Assembly: GCA_037833965.1 (NCBI GenBank)
Contig: AP031355.1
Coordinates: forward strand, 17,137,501 to 17,201,500
Source of the DNA: Marchantia polymorpha subsp. ruderalis
Taxonomy: Eukaryota; Streptophyta; Marchantiopsida; Marchantiales; Marchantiaceae
Length of the DNA stretch: 64,000 bases
Reading direction: 5' to 3'
Positions 53,330-64,000 of the stretch are shown here, piece after piece; position 1 is the first letter of the stretch, and each line of letters opens with the position of its first letter. Both the position numbers and the translations under genes were made by a program. The notes beneath the pieces are model-generated. The model saw nothing but the letters and a program-made list of their open reading frames with translations, made no database searches and was not told where the DNA came from.

Positions 53330-54223
53330 GGACTCTTCCAGTTTCGGAAGTGCAGATCAGGAACTCACTTTCTTGGCGTGTTTGTGCATTTTGGTCCTGG
53401 CACCACGTAGAGAAGCTGCAGCATAGCGAAGTTACCGTATGTTGTAGTTGAAGGCCTTCGGCTGAATGTTCAGAGCTCGCACCCGGTTAGAGACTTGAGT
53501 AGTGCGGATCTGCACCTGCGGGTGATTTCTGATGCTCAGAGCCGGCTGCGAGTTAGAGACTTGAACAGTTCCCCCTTACTCCTTCGAGTGACATATCCTG
53601 ATTGTACTCCTACGGGAAGTTTCCCCTGAATGCCAATGTGAAGTTTCATTACTTCGTGTAAACCTTGGTTTGTAATTCAGGTTGTGTGTGTGTTACTGGA
53701 TCGTGTTTTCAGTAAGTTCTCAGTCGGGTCTGCACTCCCTGCGTTTTGTGTGATAGTCGAGGGTGACGTCCACGGCGTACGTAGAGGCTTCGTTCCGAAG
53801 TGAGAAGTCCAGTCCGGGTACCCCCGCTAGTTCCTGGCGGAAGGGCAGTAAAAGCCGGAGTGGGAGGCACTTCCTGCAGAACCTCTGAGTGAACTTGCGA
53901 GACACTTTCCTCCTGAAATCCGAAGCGGAGGTCCTGACCGACCTCCGAGTTGTGCTTTTTGCCAGTTTCAGGTGTGTGTGTGTGTGTTGAGTGACCAAGC
54001 TGTACCGTGCATCCTCCGAGCATCCTCCGAGTTGAGATCCTCCTCCGAGTCGAGCCTCCGAGTCGAGCACTGCAGTATTTCTGGGAGTGACAGTCGCCTA
54101 GAATTCAAACTCTACCAAAAGTCTGTTAAATGTGACACTTTTACTCTGTGTGTTGCCTCTGTCCCTGTGGGTTCGATCTTTTTACCACCATACTGCAGTT
54201 TTAGCCTTTGGTGGGTTATTACA

Positions 54224-54228
54224 GGACT
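54224..54228. repeat. Target-site duplication GGACT, right copy
   Basis: This is the partner of 38684-38688. Confidence 0.97.
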
Positions 54229-55914
54229 TCCCGCCGATGGTGCGGCCTCCGCACGCTCCCTGCTCGTATCTCCTCGGCTCGAAGGCCCTGGCGCCGAAGG
54301 CGCAAATTGCGGCGCGTGGTGCGCCGGAGGGTCTGGCCCCGCGGGCCGGTGTCTCGTAGGCGGTTCTTCCGCCGGCTCCTTCCCCTTCCTACGTTGGAAC
54401 GGGGGTGATTCTTGCCTGTGCACAGGCGGCACGTGCGGAGGTGTCCGGTGCACAGGCGACCTGTGCACAGGCGAGCCCCTGTGCACAGGCGGACTGCTCC
54501 TTCCCACGCGTAAGCGTAGATCCACGTCCACTTGTGATCGCCTGTCCGCGGAGGCTCGTCCGTCCGCGGAGGCTCGTTTGTGCGCAAACGGAACATCTGT
54601 CCGCATCGCACGTGGTAACTCCGGAGGCCCTTGGCCCGTAGGCGGCCTCTCTCCCGTCGAGGTTGCAGCGTGGCCCGTTGCTCCTGCGGTCGTCCGCGCT
54701 TCCTCATGCTTCTCTGGCGACGCACTTCCTTTCTCCGTCGCAATCGTCGCCGTGTCCGCACTGTCGGCTGGTAACACCAGTCTGCGTGCCTTCTGCTTCG
54801 GCCGGCTGTATGACTCGCACAGCGGCCGCGGTCGAATGGGAGCAGCGGGTTCTTGATGCTGCTCCTCTTCAGACTCTTCCCTCCATCGCCGCTTCCTCGG
54901 CACTCGTGCTGCAGGAGTGTGTCTCCCTTCGTCCCTCCGCCTTGATGGGGTAGAAGTCGGTGACTCCTCTGCATCAGTGTCGACCTCATTCTCCCGCACA
55001 TACTTCCCGGGATGGTCGATGGACAATGGCGGAAAATGTTCAAGCTCCGCCGCTGTCAAATAATTCCGCTGTCGATAAAAATTGATGAGGAAAGGAGAAA
55101 GATGGTTTAGAGTTCCCCCCTTCTCCTCAAACGCGTGCTGTCGCATCACCCTGTGCAGGATGCTCGCCCAGTGAATTGGAGTTCCCTCGATGACGCACTC
55201 CACAAAAGAGACCTGCCACAATGTGATGTAGCAGGCGCGGTGCGGCTACAGTAATTGCATCAGCGCCGCGGACAAAGTCCGGCGAAATCGATCCTTGTAA
55301 TCACGGGTCCTGTACCCATTCTTGGTAGAGCTCCCGGTCTTGAACAGCTCCACAAATTGCGCCTCTTCCTGCTTGGTCACCTTGATGCTCTCACTGTCGA
55401 AAAGGAGATGCCCTGGCATGCCAGCACATCTTCCCAACGCCTGCGCCCAATCTTGGACTGTCCACCGATCAACATGCGGACGCAATCCGCGCGAGGGTGG
55501 TCCCTGTGGCTCTAGCCACTCGCGCACCATATTCGCACAGATGTAGTTCCATCCCCATAGCAAGAAATCGAGCTTTCTTGCTATTAAGCGCTCCTCGAAA
55601 GCGCGCAGCCCGTTCTGTGGTAGGCGAAGTGGCACCATCCGCAATCTGCTCGGTCTCGTCATCGCCTTCCTGGGGTTCGCTCGCCCGCTCATTCTACTTC
55701 CGCACCGCCCGAGCGCCTTTCTCTCTCGGCAAACTCTAATCGCCCTTAATTCCAAATCACACGCATTCACTTCTCCCTCAATCAACAAGAAATCTCCTGT
55801 GCGGCGACGTCGAGAATGTTTAGCAGCCAGCAGATGGATGCGCGCAGCGCGCACAAGAGATTGGAATCGCGAATTCAAGAATGGGACGTTCTCCGCCGCC
55901 CGGTCGAAGGTCAT
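54229..55914 (-). pseudogene. N-terminal half of the family B LTR-encoded ORF, disrupted
   Basis: The ORF starts at ATG 55914 on the minus strand. A TAG replaces CAG near 55246 (after LMQLL), within the conserved N-terminal domain, and the frame then continues to the GGACT junction. Together with the C-terminal half at 37234-38688 it would make a full-length family B protein but for two CAG to TAG changes and the insertion. Confidence 0.85.
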
Positions 55915-57161
55915 GGTCGGCTCTTGCTCGTGAAGAACGTCTCACTTGATGGCCGCGCCGGCTGTACGCTGGAACGGTCTTCGCTCTCACGCGCGGCTCC
56001 ACGCTCCGCCGTCGTCGATTAAACTCTCACGCTCGAATTGGCGGATTTGAACTCCGCGAGCGTATTACCCCGCGGACATGGGGCCGTAGCGCCGAAGGCG
56101 AGTTTTCCGCCTTGCGCGGTACACTTGTTCGTACCGCCCCTCGGCCAATCCCTCTCTGCCTTGACGCGTGTGTCCGCATGTCGGACAAAAGTTCAGCTCC
56201 TGCCTGTGCGCAGGCAGACTCCTCGGCGGATTCTCCGCCGGCGCGGAACTTGAACATCCTCCTGTGTACAGGCGATCGCCTGTGCGCAGGCGAATTCCGT
56301 ATGCGGCGTCGCGCTGGCGTGGAAGGCGTTGACCGTGGTCAGCCGTCTCCGTCCAGTCTGTCCGTTCCCTGTCTCTTCGTCGGCGCTTCCGCCGCCGCAA
56401 CTCCGTCCGTCCAAGAGCGCATCCACCCGTCCTGTCCGCATGGTCCGTACCGATTTGCTTACTCTGGCGGCTCTTCCGCCGTACGCGGCGCTGCGCTGGC
56501 GCGGAAGGCGCCGTACACTTTCTACCTCACAAGGCGCATTTCTAGGGCCCAAGGCGGATTTTCCGCCGACGCCGAAGCGCCTGTGCACAGGCGAGCGCCT
56601 GTGCGTAGGCGGACTTCGCGCCTCTCCTAACCCTACTTCGCCTGTGCACAGGCGAACGCCTTCGTCCGCGCATAGGACAAAACTTGATTCCCCCTTCCGC
56701 GTAGGCGGAATTCGCGCCGGTGGCGAACTCCTTCCGCCGTAGGCGACCGCCTCCGTTTCTTCCAATAGTGATAACTCCCTAAGTCCTCATCCGTTGCAGG
56801 CGTTCTTGGACTCGTTGGAATCAGTGCGTCGAGCTCTTTCCAACGGGACCCTAACTTGGTCAAGGCGCCCGAGGGTTGACCTAATTATGGAGGGTTTCCC
56901 TACAGCCGCGGACGCAACCTCCGAAGGCGGGTTTTGCGCCTTGCGTCGTAGGGGTCCTAACTGCAGAGCTCGCAGGGAGGGTGGTGCCTGTCCTTACTGC
57001 TACACCCCAAATCCCAGATTCTACAAGATCCCTCGAGAATCCCCGCGATCTTCCGGATCCACTCCGTTTTGATGTACCGAAGGCTATTTACAATGCTGCC
57101 AGGGCACAGTTTTCCAAAAATGTTTTAATTTCCTCAAAATTGCCAAAAGTGGGGTACCACA
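54229..57161 (-). mobile_element. Family B solo LTR, 5' portion (U3 and start of the ORF), minus orientation
   Basis: On the minus strand it starts TGTGGTACCCCACTTTTGGC at 57161 and is followed on the plus side by ACTTT (57162-57166), the target duplication shared with 36223-36227. It holds the hairpin module (56811-56847) and perfect CGCCTGTGCACAGGCG palindromes at 56578 and 56639. It is the outer part of the LTR interrupted by the family A element. Confidence 0.93.
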
Positions 57162-57166
57162 ACTTT

Positions 57167-58306
57167 GGCTGGGTAGAGAGAGGTATTTCTACTGTGATGG
57201 ATCTGTGCCTCACATTCACACGTCATCTTCAGCAAAATCAGTAATTTTTCATGTATCTACAAATGAAAAGCACTCTTGGTGCATATAATACAACCTCAGT
57301 ATGTGCTTGATTTGCTTTTGTTCCTGGCAGCCTGGCCGGAAGATCAGATGTTGATTACAACTTGGTTCTTTGAAACAACTTAACAACTGAACAACTGTAT
57401 TTCTTCACTGTTAGTAGTTTCCACTACAATCCTCCTTCTTGCTGAAAGACATAGAAAATAGATTTATTTCAGTATTGTGTTCAGTGCTATGAGTGTGTTT
57501 GTAACTTTAACGTTTCTTCGATCTTCAATCAGGAAAAACTATTCCCTGTAGATTTGACCGTACCAATCGAGAAAAGCAAAACGTTTTGATTTTCATCAGG
57601 AGAAGATAGATGCTGATTGTAGAAACTCCAAGTCTTGTGCATAGAGACCTGTATTGATTAAAGTAAATTACCTCCCAAAGATTCCGCCTGCAGGGTCAGC
57701 ACTCAGAATGCATTCGTTCCGGGCGTCCAGGTAGCCGGTGTGGACCCTTTGTCCACTCTTCACTTGCTTCGTGGGAGTTCCCAGGTTACACTCTTCACGA
57801 ATACAGTCAGACAAATACAAAATTCAGTTCCAGATAAATCTCATGCACGGAATTTCAGGAGGTTCTAAACTCCAACTACATGGTGGCGAGTTTCAAATCG
57901 AATTAAATATTCAGATATTGTGATGCGCGTTGACAGGTTTGTGTTCCCATCTGCAAGGTGACCGTCCCAGTCATAGCGGTTTTCAAACGAATAATTGCTA
58001 CGAAGGAAACTCATTAACTTGCAACGGGCACTACATGCAACTTGTCGTTATTGCAAGTATATACCCGCTAGCTCGAGCTGAGAATTTGTAGCCGAGAAGA
58101 AGAATGTCATAGCAATGTTTCGAGTCAATATATCAATCCGATATTCAAGTATTGTCACGACATATCTGTTGTGCAACGGCATGGCGTGAACGGTGAGAAA
58201 TTTAAGTTGCATAATTCGAATATGCTTTATTTATCCTTTGACTTGGATTTGTCTGCATGACAGGGAGTGCTTGCCAATGTATACTCTGGCTGAATTCACA
58301 CAAGGA
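57167..58306. other. Host DNA between two family B solo LTRs
   Basis: Moderately AT-rich sequence, continuous with 36222 once the nested elements are removed. A 61-codon frame at 57738 has no motif. AAGGA at 58302-58306 is the left target duplication of the next LTR. No gene is supported. Confidence 0.55.
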
Positions 58307-59470
58307 TGTGGTACCCCACTTTTGGCAATTTTGAGGAAATTAAAACATTTTTGAAAAACTGTACCCTGGCAGCATTGTAAATAGCCTTCGGTACATCAAA
58401 ACGGAGTGAATCCGGAAGATCGCGGGGATTCTCGAGGGATCCTGTAGAATCTGGGATTTGGGGTGCAGCAGTAAGGACAGGCACCACCCTCCCTGCGAGC
58501 TCTGCAGTTAGGACCCCTACGACGCAAGGCGCAAACCTCGCCTTCGGAGGTTGCGTCCGCGGCTGTAGGGAAACCCTCCATAATTAGGTTGACCCTCGGG
58601 CGCCTTTATCCAGTTAGGGTCCCGTTGGAAAGAGCTCGACGCACTGATTCCAACGAGTCCAAGAACTCTTGGAACGGATGAGGACTTAGGGAGTTATCAC
58701 TATTGGAAGAAACGGAGGCAGTCGCCTACGGCGGAAAGAGTTCGCCACCGGCGCGAATTCCGCCTACGCGGAAGGGGGAATCAAGTTTTGTCCTATGCGC
58801 GGGCGAAGGCGTTCGCCTGTGCACAGGCGAAGTAGGGTTAGGGGAGGCGCGAAGGCCGCCTACGCACAGGCGCTCGCCTGTGCACAGGCGATTCGGCGTC
58901 GGCGGAAAATCCGCCTTGGGCCCTAGAAATGCGCCTTGTGAGGTAGAAAGTGTACGGCGCCTTCTGCGCCAGCGCAGCGCCGCGTACGGCGGAAGAACCG
59001 CCAGAGTAATCAAATCGGTACGGACAGACTGGACGGAGACGGCTGACCACGGTCAACGCCTTCCGCGCCAGCGCAGCGCCGCGCACGGAATTCGCCTGCG
59101 CACAGGCGAACGCCTGTGCACAGGAGGATGTTCAAGTTCCGCGCCGGCGGAGCATCCGCCGAGGCTCCTTCCTGCGCAAAGGCAGGAGTTGAACTTTTGT
59201 CCGACATGCGGACACACGCGTCAAGGCAGAGGGGGATTGGCCGAGGGGCGGTACGAACAAGTGTACCGCGCAAGGCGGAAAACTCGCCTTCGGCGCTACG
59301 CCCCCATGTCCGCGGGGTAACACGCTCGCGGAGTTCAAATCCGCCAATTCGAGCGTGAGAGTTTAATCGACGACGGCGGAGCGTGAAGCCGCGCGTGAGA
59401 GCGAAGACCGTTCCAGCGTACAGCCGGTGCGGCCATCAAGTGAGACGTTCTTCACGAGCAAGAGCCGACC

Positions 59471-62400
59471 ATGACCTTCGACCGGGCGGCGGAGAACGTC
59501 CCATTCTTGAATTCGCGATTCCAATCTCTTGTGCGCGCTGCGCGCATCCATCTGCTGGCTGCGGAACATTCTCGACGTCGTCGCACAGGAGATTTCTTGT
59601 TGATTGAGGGAGAAGTGAATGCGCGTGATTTGGAATTGAGGGCGATTAGAGTTTGCCGAGAGAGAAAGAAGCGCGGGCGGTGCGGAAGTAGAATGAGCGG
59701 GCGAGCGAACCCCAGGAACGCAATGACGAGACCGAGCAGATTGCGGATGGTGCCACTTCGCCTACCCCAGAACGGGCTACGCGCTTTCGAGGAGCGCTTA
59801 ATAGCAAGAAAGCTCGATTTCTTGCTATGGGGATGGAACTACATCTGTGCGAATATGGTGCGCGAGTGGCTAGAGCCACAGGGACCACCCTCGCGCGGAT
59901 TACGTCCGCATGTTGATCGGTGGACAGTCCAAGATTGGGCGCAGGCGTTGGGAAGATGTGCTGGCATGCCAGGGCATCTCCTTTTCGACAGTGAGAGCAT
60001 CAAGGTGACCAAGCAGGAAGAGGCGCAATTTGTGGAGCTGTTCAAGACCGGGAGGTCTACCAAGAATGGGTACAGGACCCGTGATTACAAGGATCGATTT
60101 CGCCGGACTTTGTCCGCGGCGCTGATGCAATTACTGCAGCCGCACCGCGCCTGCTACATCACATTGTGGCAGGTCTCTTTTGTGGAGTGCGTCATCGAGG
60201 GAACTCCAATTCACTGGGCGAGCATCCTGCACAGGGTGATGCGACAGCACGCGTTTGAGGAGAAGGGGGGAACTCTAAACCATCTTTCTCCTTTCCTCAT
60301 CAATTTTTATCGACAGCGGAATTGTTTGACAGCGGCGGAGCTTGAACATTTTCCGCCATTGTCCATCGACCATCCCGGGAAGTATGTGCGGGAGAATGAG
60401 GTCGACACTGATGCAGAGGAGTCACCGACTTCTACCCCATCAAGACGGAGGGACGAAGGGAGACACACTCCTGCAGCACGAGTGCCGCGGAAGCGGCGAT
60501 GGAGGGAAGAGTCTGAAGAGGAGCAGCATCAAGAACCCTCTGCTCCAATTCGACCGCGGCCGCTGTGCGAGCCATACAGCCGGCCGAAGCAGAAGGCACG
60601 TCGACTGGTGTTACCAGCCGACAGTGCGGACACGGCGACGATTGCGACGGAGAAAGGAAGTGCGTCGCCAGAGAGGCATGAGGAAGCGCGGACGACCGCA
60701 GGAGCAACGGGCCCCGCTGCAACCTCGACGGGAGAGAGGCCGCCTACGGGCCAAGGGCCTCCGGAGTTACCACGTGCGATGCGGACAGATGTTCCGTTTG
60801 CGCACAGACGAGCCTCCGCGGACGGACGAGCCTCCGCGGACCGGCGAACACAAGTGGACGTGGATCTACGCTTACGCGTGGGAAGGAGCAGTCCGCCTGT
60901 GCACAGGCGCTCACCTGTGCACAGGTCGCCTGTGCACAGGACACCTCCACACGTGCCGCCTGTGCACAGGCAAGAATCACCCCCGTTCCAACGTAGGAAG
61001 GGGAAGGAGCCGGCGGAAGAACCGCCTACGAGACACCGGCCCTCGGGGCCAGACCCTCCGGCGCACCACGCGCCGCAATTTGCGCCTTCGGCGCCAGGGC
61101 CTTCGAGCCGAGGAGATACGAGCAGGGAGCGTGCGGAGGCCGCACCATCGGCGGGAAGTCCGCCGATAGTTGCGCCTTCGGCGGTAGGGCCTATAGGCCA
61201 AGGGACATCGGGCGAGCGGCCCCCGGCCATGTCGCCTTCGGCGATGGATGTCCGCGGCGCTACGCCTGCGGCGGACAAGGCGCCGGCAATTGCGCCTGCG
61301 CACGGGCCGGGCACAGCCCCCACGGACCGATCAAGGGAGCAGCAACAGACGGAGTAGCGGAGTGACTGTCCGCGATGAAATTACGATGCGCGATGCGCAA
61401 TCAAACCCCGCGCAGCCACCTTCCGCTCGATCGCCTTCGGCGGCGGGCGACGGCGGCAGAGAGGACGCGGTAGACAACCAACAAGCGAGCGACGAGGATG
61501 CCGCACGGGTACATTCGCCTTCCGCCTTAGACATTTTGGCGACGAGCAGCGAGGCTGCAGCCGTGCCTTCGCAGGCAGCACACGTCGATGACGTGCAGCC
61601 CCACTCGGGGCAGTTGCCTACGCAATCAATGGCGACTGAAATTCTCCACTCGGATGATGACGACGGAGGCTCCACGGAAGAAATGTCAGGAGCAGAGGAC
61701 ACCGAGGAGGAGGAGGAGGAAATTGTTGGAGCGTCGGCGGTGGCGCTCTCTGAGCAGGTGATTCCGTTGCTGAGCTACTTGGATCGCAAGGTCGATAAAT
61801 ACGCCGACCCACTCCAGCCGGGATCTTACATCGAGTTAGTGCGCAGGCGGACCCGCACTAAAGTCGACACCAGCAAGTTGTTAGCTAGAGTGTACCAGGA
61901 GTTGAGGGAATTGAAGGAGAAGCATGCATGCTTGTCGGGTCAGTACAAACTTAATCAGAAATTCTACAAGCACTCCGAGAAGATGAAGGATGAGAAACTG
62001 GACGAGCTCACCAAGGAGCAGGTGAAGGTCAAGGAAGCACTCATTTCTGAGCAGGCCCAGAATCGGATTTTGTCAGAGGAGCTCGTGCGACAGACGCGGT
62101 TGTTGGAACAATGTCAGCTCGCACGGCAGGCGGATGAAGAGTTAATCCGCAGGTTACAGTCAGAGTGTGGCGAATTGAGAGCGCAACGTGCTGAAGCCGA
62201 ATCGCAATTAGTGATAATTGAAGAGGATCGCAGGAAGGAAGAGGATCGCACGAAGGTGGAGACGGCGAGGCGTGTCGCCCACTGTCTCAAGGGCTACGCC
62301 CACTGGGAAGTGAAGGCGCAGGAGAAACTCACACTGCGTGAGTTTGAATTGCGCGCAGCCGGGTTGTTGTCAGGCGACAGTAGGAGTCGGCGGAAGGTAG

Positions 62401-62609
62401 CAAAGAAGCTCGATGCCTTTCTGTCGAAGGCACAGGATACCATGTTCACCCTCGAGGTGGAGGTGTCCGCGGCGTTGCAGCGTTTGGGACTGCGCAGTCG
62501 AGCGGAAGATTGGCAGGGTAGGGAGTTAGTGCGCGGCAGTCGGCCGCGCAGGAGACGTAGTACAGGTTCCGCGGAGTGTAGTGTAGCGTGGTTCCGTGCA
62601 GGCGTGTAG
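59471..62609 (+). pseudogene. LTR-encoded ORF of family B, broken by a nonsense change and a 2-bp deletion
   Basis: From ATG 59471 the frame is open for 628 codons and includes the whole N-terminal domain and most of the disordered middle. It stops at TAG 61355-61357 (GAG in the copy at 6139-9275). A few bases later CGCGGGATG has become CGCGATG, shifting the frame. The C-terminal coiled coil continues in the other frame to 62609. Without these lesions it would be about 1,045 aa. The middle carries the SPVHR repeat encoded by tandem GTGCAC palindromes at about 60890-60975. Confidence 0.85.
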
Positions 62610-62645
62610 CGTAGTGCAGTGTAGTGCTAGGTAGGACTTAGAAGG

Positions 62646-62674
62646 TATAAAATAGTTCCAGGCGTTTTGCCTGG
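62646..62674 (+). promoter_or_regulatory. LTR TATA box and hairpin (family B, solo LTR)
   Basis: TATAAAA at 62646-62652 is followed by CCAGGC-GTTTT-GCCTGG at 62658-62674. A solo LTR keeps this promoter and could drive adjacent DNA. Confidence 0.7.
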
Positions 62675-63620
62675 GGTTCTTTCCCATCAGAAGTGCAGAT
62701 CAGGAACCCATTTCCTTTGCGTGTTTGTGTCCTTGAGTTCTGTCACCACGCACGAGGAGTTACAACTTAGCGTTCCGCATTTTGTAGCTGAAGGCCTGCG
62801 GCCGAATGTTCAGAGCTAGTACATTGGTTAGAGACTTGAGTAGTTCGGATCTGCACCTGCGGGTGACTGCCGATGCTCAGAGCCAGTGACTAGTTAGATA
62901 CTTGAACAGTTTCGCACCTACCCCTTCGAGTGTTTCTTTCTGATTGTACTCCTTGGGATTTTTCCCCTGAATGCCAAAGTGAAGTTTTGCTACTTCGTGT
63001 AAGCCTTGGTTGTAAATTCAGGTTACGCTGCAGCAGGTGCCTTGAGGGTAACCCCTGTAGTATTTCTGGGAATGACAAGTGCCTGAGAATTCAAACTCTT
63101 CAATAGACTGTTGTTGTGTTACTGGAATGTTTCTCAGTGAGTCCTTCAGTGCGGACCTGTGTTCTCTGCGCGTTTTGTGAGTTGAGAGTGTTGTTCACCG
63201 CGTATGAGTGACTTCGATCCGAAGTAGGCAGTCCAAACCGGGTTTCCTACACTAGCAGCAAGCTAGTGGAAGCGTTGTAAAAGCCGGAGTTGGAAGTCAC
63301 TGCCCGCAGCTTTGCCGAGTGTGCTCGCGAGAGACTTTCCCCCTGAAATCTTGAAGTAGAGGTCCTAACGGGTCTCTGGGTTGTGTTTCTGTAGTTTCAG
63401 GTGTGTGTGTGTGTGTGTGTGTTACGCTGCACTGTGCGACCTCCGAGTGCGCTCCGAGTGGACACTTGCAGTATTTCTGGGAGTGACAGTTGCCTGAGAA
63501 TTCAAACTCCTCAATAGTCTGTTAAAACGTGACACTTTGTACCCTGTGTGTTCCTCTGTCCCTGTGGGTTCGACCTTTCTACCACTATATTGCAGTTTTA
63601 GCCTTTAGTGGGTTATTACA

Positions 63621-64000
63621 AAGGACCTCTTGTGGAATTCGGATCCAAGACTGAATTCACTCTGGAAGAACAACCACTCACTTCAAGTTTTCATTAGTTT
63701 TAAATATTTGAATATATTTTATTAACTAACAATATACATAGCAAGTTGATGGCTCCAGCTTTACCACATTGAATGGTATTCTTGGAGGGTCACTAAGATC
63801 AATGGATACAGTTGGTGGCAAGAGAGTTGTATCTAAACATGGATACAAATCTAAAAATAAAAAGCTCATTGTTTGTTGAAATTGTGGCAAGGAAGGTTAC
63901 ATGAAGCAAGATTGCAAATCTAACTCATAGAAAAGTGATTTTTCATCAGCAAATGTTACTAATTCTAATTAACGAGTATTTATCTCCGGATGAATTTTCT
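63621..64000 (+). pseudogene. Decayed Ty1/copia-type Gag fragment with a ruined zinc knuckle
   Basis: Phrases such as TLNGILGGSLRSMDTVGGKR and the knuckle at 63874-63915 (C-stop-N-C-G-K-E-G-Y-M-K-Q-D-C) recall the nucleocapsid of plant copia elements. The usual Trp has become TGA and the zinc-binding His has become Tyr. It is old debris in the host DNA next to the solo LTR. Confidence 0.55.

Larger units (their letters stand above)
38689..54223 (+). mobile_element. Complete family A Ty3/gypsy retrotransposon (15.5 kb), with ORF-bearing 4.87-kb LTRs
   Basis: All structural parts are present and in order: 5' LTR 38689-43556, primer site 43579-43596, Gag-protease 43640-46477, in-frame UAG, RT-RNase H-integrase to 49318, polypurine tract 49343-49355, 3' LTR 49356-54223, and GGACT target duplications. 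Corresponding positions in the LTRs are offset by exactly 10,667 throughout, without indels, and I found one base difference (42065 region versus 52732). The insertion is therefore very recent and probably still able to move. The RT motif FIDDF, the lack of a chromodomain and the tRNA-Asp primer site point to the Athila/Tat side of plant Ty3/gypsy elements. Confidence 0.97.
49356..54223 (+). mobile_element. Family A 3' LTR (4,868 bp)
   Basis: It has the same length and sequence as the 5' LTR, with one difference found, in the coiled coil of the ORF (GCA to GTA, Ala to Val). Its U3 is the part present in genomic RNA, so the ORF at 50712 is effectively a third, 3'-terminal gene of the element. 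Confidence 0.97.
58307..63620 (+). mobile_element. Family B solo LTR, complete, with target duplication AAGGA
   Basis: This 5,314-bp LTR starts TGTGGTACCCCAC at 58307 and ends GTGGGTTATTACA at 63620. AAGGA flanks both ends (58302-58306 and 63621-63625). It contains a hairpin module (58621-58657), CGCCTGTGCACAGGCG palindromes at 58814, 58875 and 60894, the long ORF, TATA box and R-U5. No internal element sequence is present, so it is a solo LTR. Confidence 0.95.

Noticed and set aside
53972-54856. 294-codon plus-strand frame joining the end of the A LTR to the B LTR
   Set aside because: A chance fusion of R-U5 sequence with an antisense shadow across the insertion junction at 54223; not a gene.

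Overview
The window is eukaryotic nuclear DNA, most likely from a streptophyte: a bryophyte, early-diverging land plant or charophyte alga. The evidence is GT-AG introns, a MYB gene of the 3R-MYB class, Ty3/gypsy elements primed by a plant-type tRNA-Asp site, and an AT-rich background cut by GC-rich LTRs. The species cannot be named from the sequence.

Most of the window is nested LTR retrotransposons. I separate three related LTR families by their ends, which I could read directly. Family A has LTRs of 4,868 bp starting TGTGGTAACACAC. Family B has LTRs of about 5.3-5.4 kb starting TGTGGTACCCCAC. Family C has LTRs of about 2.2 kb starting TGTGGTAACCCAC. All end in GGGTTATTACA and share the same downstream part: TATA box, short hairpin, R-U5 and a GT run. 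Families A and B carry a very long ORF inside the LTR (851 aa in A, about 1,045 aa in B), upstream of the TATA box and so in U3. Family C lacks it. One complete family A element spans 38689-54223: LTR, tRNA-Asp primer site, Gag-protease, a single UAG in readthrough context, RT-RNase H-integrase, polypurine tract, LTR. It is flanked by GGACT on both sides, and its two LTRs differ at one base that I could find. It sits inside a family B solo LTR (36228-57161, target duplication ACTTT).

Layout. 1-11175 is a stack of nested insertions: a C LTR in a B LTR, in a B pol gene, in an A-type LTR. 11176-18388 is AT-rich DNA with diverged tandem repeats and a LINE remnant. 18389-21006 is a MYB gene whose R2, R3 and acidic tail are intact but whose R1 exon is damaged. 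21007-25244 is very AT-rich and shows no gene. 25245-29870 holds weak ORFs, a pyrimidine-rich block, a decayed LTR-like repeat and a C solo LTR (TSD CAGGC). 29977-35380 contains two oppositely oriented arrays of tRNA-like units with a period near 197 bp. 36228-57161 is the nested B/A structure. 58307-63620 is another B solo LTR (TSD AAGGA), and 63621-64000 holds a decayed copia-type Gag fragment.

The only ordinary host gene I can support is the MYB gene. Within the family A element the parts form a coherent replication module. The TATA box in the 5' LTR would start a genomic RNA encoding Gag-PR-(UAG)-RT-RH-IN. The LTR-encoded protein would sit at the 3' end of that RNA, between the polypurine tract and R, and reverse transcription would copy it into both LTRs. 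Its function is unknown.
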